Shown: one piece after another, positions 25,405 to 33,101 of the stretch
Position numbering within the stretch: position 1 is the stretch's first letter
How the letters are laid out: each line of letters starts with the position of its first letter
Source of the DNA: an uncultured Alistipes sp.
GTDB lineage: Bacteria; Bacteroidota; Bacteroidia; Bacteroidales; Rikenellaceae
DNA: 64,000 bases
Assembly: GCA_938014215.1 (NCBI GenBank)
Contig: CALLRW010000040.1
Span: 74,204 to 138,203, forward strand
Reading direction: 5' to 3'
Notes under the pieces: generated by a model
Seen by the model: the letters and a program-made list of their open reading frames with translations, nothing else
Databases searched by the model: none
Told to the model about the DNA's origin: nothing
Position numbers and translations under genes: made by a program

Positions 25405-26163
25405 ATGAAAAAAGTTCAGATTGAATTTGATGAATTACCCTTTTCGACACTGGAACGATTCGGTCTTACAAGGGAAATGATCGAGGACTTGCCGATGCGT
25501 GTGTTGGAAGACATCTGCAACGGCCGGCATTCTCCCGTGCTTCCCGTGCGTGTCACTGACGAGCATGGCGGGCAAATCGAGAGCCGCAGCCGCTTTGCCT
25601 TTATCCGCATGGACGACGGTCAGGTGGATGTGGTGTTCTATCCGGCACTGAAATCCTCTCCACTGGAGCGGTATGACGAAGCACAGCAGAAACAGTTGCT
25701 CGACGGCAAGGCGATTGTCGCCGATGTGGAAATGTCGGACGGACGGAGCAGCAAGGCTTTCGTACAGATTGACGCCGAGACGAAACAGGTGATGTATGTC
25801 CCCACGCCCATCATCGCACGCAACCTGAAAGTGCTGGCCGAGGTCATGCGCCTCGGTACGGTGGAGGTAAACGGGATGCAGCACGGCGAGCCGCTGACGG
25901 TAGTCGTGGGCGGCGAGCCTGCCACAGTGGGCATCGACCTTCATGCCAAGACCGGCATCCGCATCTGTTCGGGCGACGCGCAGCAATGGCGCAACCAACC
26001 CAAGCGAGAGTGGGACAAATACACCTTCGGGTGCTACGGCTGCTGGGTCATGGACGATGACGGTAACCTTGACTACGTTTCGGAGGAAGACTACACCGAA
26101 GAGCTGTGGAACGAACAGAAGAAGAGCGGCGAGCGCAATCGTGCGACAGCTCTCCATAAGTAA
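25405..26163 (+). CDS. DUF4099-like accessory protein
   Basis: A 252-residue soluble protein. The N-terminal part (FSTLERFGLTREMIEDLPMR, LEDICNGRHSPVLPV) fits the DUF4099 type found in Bacteroidales conjugative elements. A beta-rich middle follows (ADVEMSDGRSSKAFVQID), then a C-terminal region with WDKYTFGCYGCWVMDDDGN. No signal peptide or membrane segment. It is the first gene of a long plus-strand operon (to 41334). Function unknown. Domain assignment is from memory of sequence type. Confidence 0.7.
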   Translation: MKKVQIEFDELPFSTLERFGLTREMIEDLPMRVLEDICNGRHSPVLPVRVTDEHGGQIESRSRFAFIRMDDGQVDVVFYPALKSSPLERYDEAQQKQLLDGKAIVADVEMSDGRSSKAFVQIDAETKQVMYVPTPIIARNLKVLAEVMRLGTVEVNGMQHGEPLTVVVGGEPATVGIDLHAKTGIRICSGDAQQWRNQPKREWDKYTFGCYGCWVMDDDGNLDYVSEEDYTEELWNEQKKSGERNRATALHK

Positions 26164-26181
26164 AACATCAATCCGTACATT

Positions 26182-26406
26182 ATGGCACAGAACGAATATT
26201 ATCCCGAAGACGTACTTGTCGGGAAGATGCAGAGCGGCGAATACGGCTGGCTCGATTACGTCAATCATTTCTCCGCCGACTGGCAGGAGGAATACGCCCG
26301 TTACTGCGAGGAAAAAGGGCTTGCAGTCGGCAACGAATCCGCCGCCGAGTTCGTCCGCTTCAAGGACGAACAGTTGGAGGCAGCAATGGAAAGCGGAGAC
26401 GCATAA
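26182..26406 (+). CDS. Small acidic protein, function unknown
   Basis: A 74-residue acidic helical protein (YGWLDYVNHFSADWQEEYAR, then a C-terminal VRFKDEQLEAAMES). No family recognised. It lies between the DUF4099-like gene and a triple-repeat protein gene, with gaps of 18 and 16 bases, so co-transcription is expected. A longer overlapping frame (from 25943) exists but is only an upstream extension of the next gene. Confidence 0.7.
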   Translation: MAQNEYYPEDVLVGKMQSGEYGWLDYVNHFSADWQEEYARYCEEKGLAVGNESAAEFVRFKDEQLEAAMESGDA

Positions 26407-26422
26407 CGAAAACAATCAGACT

Positions 26423-28000
26423 ATGGCGATACGAACGAATACCAATCCCCGGCAGATGGACTTGCAGCCCGAAATGCGCGATATGCTGATGCGCAACGGG
26501 CTTCAAGCCCATGTTGCACTTGACGATGCAGGGTATCGGCTGATCGTGCAGGGACATGACTCGCCCCTGCTGGTCTATCCGATCACCGAACGTCAGATGT
26601 TGGCACTCACGGACTGGGGAACGAACACTGCCAACAAGAAGGCCTACAACGTGCTGACGAGCATCGTGGGCAAGGACTTCTATATGCCCAAGAACTTCGT
26701 CCATGCCCGCAATGCCAACGGTCGTGTGGCTATGGGGCTGCACGGCTACCGCATCGTCATCGGCGAGTACGGGCGCATGGGGCGTATGGGAATGCCCCCG
26801 CCGTTCCTTGGCTGGACACCTCGCAACCAGTTGGGCTTCCACCTTCGCAGGGTCGGCGGCCAACTGTTCTTTCCGGGGCCGTCCATCGTACCCGAACGCC
26901 CCGACGGGCGCATGAAGCCCGGCGAACTGCAATCAGGCGGTTACGGCTTCTATTACAAGGGGCATCAACAGGAGCAGCCCGTACAGCAACGGGATGTGCT
27001 GCAGGACTTGCAGGCGGCTATCACGCCGATGGTCAGCCGTCCACGCAGCAAGGAACCGGCACGGCCGTACAAGGAGCTTATAGCCTCTCCGGTCTATTTC
27101 TCCAACGAGAAATGGGCGGAGTGCCTTGCCTCGCACGGTCTTGTCGTGGATGCGGAAAAGCAGACGCTGACCGTGCAGTCGGAAAGCGTCCAAGCCGATA
27201 TGGTCTATGACCTGACGGAAGAGGAAGTGAGGACACTGGTTGCCGCACCCATCGAGGAGCAGCCCGTAGAGAAACGTCTGGAACTGCTGAACGGCATTAT
27301 CGGGGCTGACTTTTCCGACAAAGTGACGATGGAGGCTCTCAACAGCGATCAACGCATCGCTATCGGTCTGCATCCCGAAGTACAGCAGGATTTGAAACAA
27401 CGCCAACGGCAGGAGCAAGAGGCTTTTATGCCAGTGAAAACCTCGCTGCAACAGCAAGAGGAATCCGTACAGGGAAATATCGGTGCGGTAGTGGACGGGC
27501 GTGACCTCCAGTTTTTGAATGAAAACAAGGGATGGTATCGGGAAGAGAAACACGGGCGGGAAGTCGAAGTGAGCCAGATAGCCGTTCAACCGGCACAGAC
27601 CGAGGGGAAATACAGGATGACCGCCGTTATCGACGGTCAGGCTATCAGCCATGAGATAACCCAACGGGACTACGACAAGTTCCTTGCTGTGGATGACTAT
27701 CACCGGATGAAGCTCTTTTCCAAGATTTTCAGCGAAGTGGACATGAAAACACGCCCGGAAGCACAGCGGGGTCTCGGCACGAAAATCTTTGCCGCCCTCA
27801 CCGCAGGTACGGTAGTCGCGGCGGGTGTCGCACACGGCATCCACCATCACTGCCATGCCCCGGAGTTCTACGGCGAGTGTTTCGGCGGTCCGCCACGCCC
27901 GTACTTCAAGCCGGGTGTCGATACGCCGAGGGATGTGGCCATCCGTTGTTTCGAGGCAGAGATGAACCGTGAAATCAATGATATGAGAATGGGGAGGTAA
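26423..28000 (+). CDS. Protein with three copies of an approximately 100-residue repeat
   Basis: About 525 residues from the ATG at 26423; the frame is open further upstream, but this start is the first after the preceding gene. Three internal segments share a pattern. Segment 1 (about 20-110): GLQAHVALDDAGYRLIVQG, then YPITERQMLAL and IVGKDFYMP. Segment 2 (about 215-320): FSNEKWAECLASHGLVVDAE, then YDLTEEEVRTL and IIGADFSDKV. Segment 3 (about 363-455): YRMTAVIDGQAISHEITQRD and KIFSEVDM. A short hydrophobic segment (FAALTAGTVVAAGVAHG) near 448-464 could touch the membrane. The end is His- and Pro-rich (GIHHHCHAPEFYGE). Family not recognised; it sits just upstream of the toprim gene. Confidence 0.75.
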   Translation: MAIRTNTNPRQMDLQPEMRDMLMRNGLQAHVALDDAGYRLIVQGHDSPLLVYPITERQMLALTDWGTNTANKKAYNVLTSIVGKDFYMPKNFVHARNANGRVAMGLHGYRIVIGEYGRMGRMGMPPPFLGWTPRNQLGFHLRRVGGQLFFPGPSIVPERPDGRMKPGELQSGGYGFYYKGHQQEQPVQQRDVLQDLQAAITPMVSRPRSKEPARPYKELIASPVYFSNEKWAECLASHGLVVDAEKQTLTVQSESVQADMVYDLTEEEVRTLVAAPIEEQPVEKRLELLNGIIGADFSDKVTMEALNSDQRIAIGLHPEVQQDLKQRQRQEQEAFMPVKTSLQQQEESVQGNIGAVVDGRDLQFLNENKGWYREEKHGREVEVSQIAVQPAQTEGKYRMTAVIDGQAISHEITQRDYDKFLAVDDYHRMKLFSKIFSEVDMKTRPEAQRGLGTKIFAALTAGTVVAAGVAHGIHHHCHAPEFYGECFGGPPRPYFKPGVDTPRDVAIRCFEAEMNREINDMRMGR

Positions 28001-28003
28001 ACC

Positions 28004-29392
28004 ATGAGAGAGGGCGAACTGACTTATGACGATTTTCTGCGCAGGCTGAACATTCAGGACGTGCTTATCGACGCGGGCTATCACCTGAACCGGCGTGACG
28101 GCCTGCGCTATCCCTCGTATGTCCGGTTGGACAGCGAGGGGCGGCGCATCCGCAACGACAAATTCATTGTCACGCAGCAAGGGAAATGTTGTTTCAAACC
28201 GCAACAGCAGAAGTCGTATAACATCATTTCCTTTATCAAGGAGCATCCGCATTTTTTCGCGGAATACCATGCCGGTGTGTCTCCCGACCGACTGGTAAAC
28301 CTTGTCTGCAACCGGTTGCTGAACCATCCCGTCGCTGACCGGGATACCCGGATTATCCAGCCTAAACGGGATGTGAAGCCGTTTGACATGGCGGATTACG
28401 ACATTCACCAGTTCAATCCGCAGGATCGGGCGACACAAAAGAAGTTCTATCCGTTCTTCAAGCATCGGGGCATCGACCTTTACACGCAATACGCCTTCCA
28501 CCGGAACTTTTGTCTGGCGACGAAACACCGTGAGGACGGCATGAAATACACCAACCTCGCCTTTCCGCTGACCGTTCCGAAAGATACGGGACAGGTTGTC
28601 GGTCTGGAAGAGCGAGGGCGCCCTCGCATGGATGGCAGCGGCAGTTATAAAGGGAAGGCGGAAGGGAGCAATTCGAGCCAAGGGCTATGGATTGCCAGCC
28701 CAGCCAAAACTACGCTTACCGAAGCCAAGCATATCTACTGGTTCGAGAGTGCATACGACGCGATGGCCTATTACCAGCTTCATCAGGCCAACGACAAGGA
28801 TTTGCGGAAAGCGGTCTTCATATCTACCGGCGGTAACCCGACGGTGGAACAGATGCGGGGTGTCCTCACGCTCTCGCTTCCTGCCAAGCAACACATCTGT
28901 TTCGATACCGACCTTGCGGGAATCGAGTTTGCCAAGAACCTGCAACAGGAGATGTACCGGGCTGTCCGTTCCACCATCGAGGAGACACCGGAGCGGAAGC
29001 CTTATCTGGATTCCGTCGCTGACGGCAAGAACCTCGATGAAGGAGACATAGACCTGCTGCCCGACGCTTTGCGGTCGAGCTACGGGAAATATGAATCCGC
29101 ATGGGAAGAAGCCATGTCGATGCGTTCGAGCGGCCTGTGCCATCCGGACGACATACGGGAACAGACGGATATCATGAACGGAAATTACAAGGAGTTCCGT
29201 GAAGGATTGCGGGAGTTCCTCGGTCTGGACAAGGCGAATGACGCCTCTTTTGTCCGTGAACAGCCTACCTATCCCAACAAGGACTGGAACGAACAGCTTT
29301 TGGCCGGGCAGAAACAGGAAGAGACGGTCGATGAGACACAGGCGAGAGAACAGTCACCGGAAGAGGAACAACAAACACACTTTCGCCGATGA
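28004..29392 (+). CDS. Toprim-domain (primase-like) protein
   Basis: A 462-residue soluble protein. The N-terminal part (LNIQDVLIDAGYHLNRRDGL, FKPQQQKSYNIISFI) resembles ICE primase-like proteins, but without an obvious Cys4 zinc ribbon. A toprim core is suggested by HIYWFESAYDAMAYYQL (acidic residue after a beta strand) and later QHICFDTDLAGIEFAK (the D-x-D box). These are the metal-binding features of primases and topoisomerase-like enzymes. The C-terminal tail is Glu- and Gln-rich. Likely use: priming or processing of the single strand after transfer. It starts 3 bases after the previous stop and overlaps the next start. Confidence 0.85.
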   Translation: MREGELTYDDFLRRLNIQDVLIDAGYHLNRRDGLRYPSYVRLDSEGRRIRNDKFIVTQQGKCCFKPQQQKSYNIISFIKEHPHFFAEYHAGVSPDRLVNLVCNRLLNHPVADRDTRIIQPKRDVKPFDMADYDIHQFNPQDRATQKKFYPFFKHRGIDLYTQYAFHRNFCLATKHREDGMKYTNLAFPLTVPKDTGQVVGLEERGRPRMDGSGSYKGKAEGSNSSQGLWIASPAKTTLTEAKHIYWFESAYDAMAYYQLHQANDKDLRKAVFISTGGNPTVEQMRGVLTLSLPAKQHICFDTDLAGIEFAKNLQQEMYRAVRSTIEETPERKPYLDSVADGKNLDEGDIDLLPDALRSSYGKYESAWEEAMSMRSSGLCHPDDIREQTDIMNGNYKEFREGLREFLGLDKANDASFVREQPTYPNKDWNEQLLAGQKQEETVDETQAREQSPEEEQQTHFRR

Positions 29393-29886
29393 TGACCGAT
29401 GCACCCACAGGACATTTCCAAAGCATCGTGCTGCAACCGCACGCCGGACAGTTCGTCATCGACGAGCTGCCCGCAATCGTATTGTGCTGTGCAGCATGGG
29501 TGTACGGTGGCATGGAGGGACTGCCTCTGACAGCTCTTGCCGTATCGGTTGCCGCATTGCTTTCTTTGGCATTGCTGTACCGTTTCATCTATCTGCGCCG
29601 GACACGCTACCACATCGGTAGCGAGCAGCTTATCAGCAGGCATGGGGTGCTGTCCCGGAAGACGGACTACATGGAACAATATCGTATCGTGGACTTTGTG
29701 GAACACCAAAGCCTCATGCAGCAGCTTTGCGGCCTAAAGACGGTACGCATCTTCTCGATGGACAGGAATACACCCCGGCTTGATTTGGTAGGCATCAGAC
29801 ACAACTTCGATGTGGTAACGCTTATCCGGGAACGGGTCGAGTATAACAAACGAAAAAAGGGAATATATGAAATCACGAATCATTAG
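29389..29886 (+). CDS. PH-domain membrane protein (bPH2-type)
   Basis: A 165-residue protein with two hydrophobic segments (about residues 27-43 and 46-65) and then a domain with the pattern of bacterial PH domains (bPH2, PF03703): RRTRYHIGSEQLISRHGVLSRKTDYMEQYRI split by a short turn, then LRTVRIFSMD-like and IRHNFDVVTLI. The start overlaps the stop of the toprim gene (ATGATGA). Its end overlaps the next gene by 20 bases. Such proteins are normally chromosomal membrane proteins of unknown role; presence in a conjugative operon suggests envelope attachment of element-encoded proteins (inference). Confidence 0.8.
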   Translation: MMTDAPTGHFQSIVLQPHAGQFVIDELPAIVLCCAAWVYGGMEGLPLTALAVSVAALLSLALLYRFIYLRRTRYHIGSEQLISRHGVLSRKTDYMEQYRIVDFVEHQSLMQQLCGLKTVRIFSMDRNTPRLDLVGIRHNFDVVTLIRERVEYNKRKKGIYEITNH

Positions 29887-30556
29887 TCTGGTCATTTTTG
29901 CCCTCTGCCTGATGCCACACTGGGCAAAAGCCCAAATCACGGCGTCCAATCCGTTGGAATGGATGGCGTTGGCCGAGGGCAACGAGGTTATCAATGACCA
30001 AATAGAGAAACAGATAAATGGTCAGACGAAGACAGCTATGCTGCAGAACAGCATCGCCGCCGAGTTTAACCGCATCCACAAATGGGAGAAGCAGTACAAC
30101 AGTTATCTCAAGACGGTAAGCGGCTACGCTTCATCGCTGAAAGCCTGCACCCATCTCTACAACGACGGCGTGAGAATCTTTCTCACGTTAGGGAAATTGG
30201 GCAACGCCATCCGAAACAACCCGCAGGGCATCATCGCCTCCATGAGCATGAACAATCTGTATATCGAGACGGCAACGGAACTGGTATCGGTCTTCACGCT
30301 CCTGAATGACGCAGTGGCCAAGGGCGGCAAAGAGAATATGCTCACGGGTGCGGAACGCAGCAAGACCTTGTGGGCGTTGAACGACAAACTTTCGGTTTTC
30401 AGCCGGAAGCTGCACCTGCTCTACCTGAGCATACGGTACTATACCCTCAATGACGTGTGGAACAACGTGACGGCCGGGATGCTCGACCGCAACAACGGAG
30501 AGGCGGCACGGATGGCCATGTCCCGTTGGCGCAGGGCTGCCGTCCTTGCACGATAA
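29867..30556 (+). CDS. Exported helical ICE protein with AxxRW end (1)
   Basis: A 229-residue protein with a Sec signal peptide (about 1-21, ending HWAKAQ) and a helical mature part. The C-terminus has AMSRWRRAA, the A-x-x-R-W pattern shared with three other exported proteins of this element. Similarity in length, signal and layout makes the next gene a likely paralogue. The start overlaps the end of the PH-domain gene. Function unknown; by analogy with the tra-operon protein at 3077-3802 it may be a periplasmic part of a transfer-associated complex. Confidence 0.75.
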   Translation: MKSRIISLVIFALCLMPHWAKAQITASNPLEWMALAEGNEVINDQIEKQINGQTKTAMLQNSIAAEFNRIHKWEKQYNSYLKTVSGYASSLKACTHLYNDGVRIFLTLGKLGNAIRNNPQGIIASMSMNNLYIETATELVSVFTLLNDAVAKGGKENMLTGAERSKTLWALNDKLSVFSRKLHLLYLSIRYYTLNDVWNNVTAGMLDRNNGEAARMAMSRWRRAAVLAR

Positions 30557-30566
30557 AATCAGGTGA

Positions 30567-31253
30567 ATGATGAAACGGACGATTTGGATAGGCATCTTAT
30601 TGCTGTGCATCGGTATCGGCAAGGTTCGGGCACAGAACGACCCCGTGCTTGCCGGGATGATCCTGCTCTATACCGACAAGGCGGAAAAGGAGCTGAAGAA
30701 CCAGGAGAAGGTCATGCTGATACAGACCACCGGACACCTGTGGACGAAAGAGGAAGTGAAAGCCACGACCGACCTGCAACGGGAGTTCAACAACTATTTG
30801 GACTCTTTCCGGTCGATAATCTGCTACGCAGCGCAGATATACGGTTTTTACCACGAAATATCAAGGCTGACGGACAATATGGGAGACTTTACCAGACAGG
30901 TAAGCCGCAATAGTCCCAACGCGCTGGCCGTTGCTCTCTCCACGCAACGGAACCGCATTTACCGGGAACTGATTATGAACAGCGTGGAGATTGTGAATGA
31001 CATCCGCATGGCGTGCCTGTCAGACAACAAAATGACGGAGAAGGAGCGCATGGAAATCGTATTTGGCATCCGTCCGAAGCTCAAGATGATGAACAAGAAA
31101 CTGCAACGGCTGACCAAGGCGGTGAAATACACGACGATGGGCGACATCTGGCGTGAAATCGACGAGGGGGCACGCCCGGCAGCCGACAAACGGGATATCG
31201 TGGAAGCCGCCAAAAGACGCTGGCGGCAGATAGGAAGAAATGTAAGACCTTAA
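30567..31253 (+). CDS. Exported helical ICE protein with AxxRW end (2)
   Basis: A 228-residue protein with a Sec signal peptide (about 1-19, ending GKVRAQ), followed by helices with many charged residues. It closes with EAAKRRWRQIG. It lies 10 bases after its likely paralogue. The pair resembles the exported pair in the tra operon (3077-3802 and 3821-4588) in size and layout, so a duplication of an ancestral exported module is possible. Two ATG codons follow each other at the start (30567 and 30570); either may be used. Function unknown. Confidence 0.75.
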   Translation: MMKRTIWIGILLLCIGIGKVRAQNDPVLAGMILLYTDKAEKELKNQEKVMLIQTTGHLWTKEEVKATTDLQREFNNYLDSFRSIICYAAQIYGFYHEISRLTDNMGDFTRQVSRNSPNALAVALSTQRNRIYRELIMNSVEIVNDIRMACLSDNKMTEKERMEIVFGIRPKLKMMNKKLQRLTKAVKYTTMGDIWREIDEGARPAADKRDIVEAAKRRWRQIGRNVRP

Positions 31254-31266
31254 AAACAGACAACGT

Positions 31267-31932
31267 ATGGGCGTTTGGAGTACACTATTGAAATATGGCG
31301 GCAAGGCCATGAAAGGTGTCGGTACGGCTACAGCGACTACCGGCAAAAGTATGGGTAAGGCAGTGCTGCACCCTTCGCAGACCTTGCGTGGCGCGGGTCA
31401 GGCCGTCAAGACGGCGACCATCGGCGGTGCGGTCGGTTATGTGGGCTGGGAGAAGCTGACCACCGACAAAAGCGTGGTGCGTATCGTGAGCGATGCGGTC
31501 ATCGGCGAACCGGCAACGAATACCCTCGCGGAGACGGCGGACGGAGTGCGTGAACTGACGGGCAAGGCCGGGGAAGCCGTCAGTTCGGTCAGCGGTGCGG
31601 TAACCGGCATCGACAACAAGCTGAACGGTGTGTCGAACTTTTTGCGCCAAGCCTCCGGTGGCGGAGGCCTTGATATGTTCGGCAACTTTTTCCGTAACCT
31701 CGGCAGCGGCAACGTGTCGGGGCTGAGTATTGCCGGGCTGGTTGCGGCGGCGTTCCTCATATTCGGACGCTTCGGCTGGCTGGGCAAGATTGCCGGCGCA
31801 TTCCTCGGCATGATGCTCATCGGCAACAATGCGGGTGTCTTCCGAACGCCGGAGACAGAAAACGTGCAGCGCACCCGGACGCCCGAACTTCCGGCAGAGG
31901 AACAGACGCATGGCGGAGGGATGAGAAGATAG
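31267..31932 (+). CDS. Gly/Ala/Val-rich membrane protein, function unknown
   Basis: A 221-residue protein with a repetitive Gly/Ala/Thr-rich N-terminal half (KYGGKAMKGVGTATATTGKS) and two hydrophobic segments near residues 155-172 and 176-193 (GLVAAAFLIFGRFGW, IAGAFLGMMLIG). The C-terminus is charged. No family recognised. The hydrophobic end resembles that of the protein at 33102-34901 in composition, so the two may lie in the same membrane complex. It is 13 bases after the exported pair and 25 bases before the M23-like gene, in one operon. Confidence 0.65.
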   Translation: MGVWSTLLKYGGKAMKGVGTATATTGKSMGKAVLHPSQTLRGAGQAVKTATIGGAVGYVGWEKLTTDKSVVRIVSDAVIGEPATNTLAETADGVRELTGKAGEAVSSVSGAVTGIDNKLNGVSNFLRQASGGGGLDMFGNFFRNLGSGNVSGLSIAGLVAAAFLIFGRFGWLGKIAGAFLGMMLIGNNAGVFRTPETENVQRTRTPELPAEEQTHGGGMRR

Positions 31933-31957
31933 GGATATGAATCAATAGGTAAACAGC

Positions 31958-33093
31958 ATGAAATATACAGAAGAAATGATCCTGCAATCCGATAGCGGTT
32001 ATTGTATGCCTTTCGAGGAACAGCAGGGCAAAGACGTGGAGCTGTCGCTCGGCTACGGCGAACAGACCGACCCGGCGACGGGCGAGAAATTCTTTCATCA
32101 CGGCATTGACTTCAACGTGCGGTGCTATATGCTTTCTGCCCTCGCCAGCGGCATTGTGTCGGGCGTGGGCAACGATTCCGGACACGGCATCTGCCAGACC
32201 ATCCGCTACGGGGAGTATGAGGTGACATACGGAAATCTGTCCAATGTCTTCGCTCAATTCGGACAGCGTGTAAAGGCCGGACAGACGGTAGCTTTGAGCG
32301 GTGACAAACTGCACATGACCGTCCGCTTCAAGGGCGAGGAACTGAACCCGCTGGAGTTCCTGACGATGCTGTACGGGAACATACAGGCAATGCGTCAGGC
32401 CGGCGGACACGAGACAGACTATTTATCCGGCTTGGAGATGGAACTGAAAACCGATTATGAACGGGACAAAAGGGAGATAGAGGAACTGATGCTGCACTTC
32501 CTGCCGCACTATATGGAGGATTTGCGGCATGGAGCATACACCTTGCCCCGGAATACGGAGCAGTCGCTACGCCACATCTTCACGGTGGGCGCGATGAAGG
32601 AGTATTTCTACGAGAATATGCCGAGCATGGCCAATCCGCTCGGACTGGGACACAAGGCCATGCCGCTGGCCTGCAAGGTGCAGAACCTCCTTATTGCGGA
32701 TTTCCTGCATTACCTCGCCCTGCGGCATGATGTGTACCTCTCCACTGCGAGCAGCGACATAAAAAAAAACTCCATGACGAAGCCCTGACCTATGGCGGCA
32801 TCATAGACCCGTTGGCGGAACTGGACATCGACATACAGAGCTTCGACATACCGAGGCTTGTCACGGTCTATCCCGACCGGGCGGGTGTGCGCTGGTGGAC
32901 CAAGGCATGGTTCAACAATCGGGAAGAGGGCGAGACATCCGTCGAAATCGAACGGGAGCAGGCGATACGGTTCATGCAGGACAACATCGAAAAGGACGCA
33001 TGGCTGGAAGAGTTCTTTCCCCGGCAGATGGAGGTTTACCACAACGCCATCGAGCAGACGAAAGAACAGCTATTGAAACAGATAAATATATAA
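31958..33093 (+). CDS. M23-like protein split by a -1 frameshift at a run of nine A
   Basis: The first frame (31958-32788) encodes a cytoplasmic-type M23-like domain: FHHGIDFNVRCYMLSALASG, then GEYEVTYGNLSNVFAQFG and KLHMTVRFKGEELNPLEFL, followed by helices. The His/Asp pattern is partly kept (HHGIDF, LHM), so activity is uncertain. At the run of nine A (32761-32769) the frame runs into a stop (32788). The -1 frame continues without a break as LHDEALTYGGIIDPLAELD and gives a natural C-terminus to 33093 (ending KQINI). A -1 shift would make one protein of about 378 residues. This may be programmed slippage or a simple indel. Its context is the accessory operon, upstream of a large membrane protein. 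Confidence 0.75.
32761..32769 (+). other. A9 slippery run
   Basis: Nine consecutive A residues after ..GACAT, containing A-AAA-AAA in the reading frame of the upstream half. This is a classic -1 slippery heptamer and is also prone to transcriptional slippage. The downstream -1 frame is open to 33093, the 0 frame stops at 32788. Confidence 0.7.
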
Positions 33094-33101
33094 TACACAA
33101 C

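Noticed and set aside
26933..28681. 582-residue minus-strand open frame
   Set aside because: It covers two clear plus-strand genes (triple-repeat protein and toprim protein) and its sequence is rich in His, Val and Arg without domains, typical for an antisense shadow.
32895..33101. Upstream extension of the 33102 gene
   Set aside because: The extension overlaps the -1 frame of the M23-like gene and is Arg/Gly-rich. The ATG at 33102 begins the natural-looking protein.
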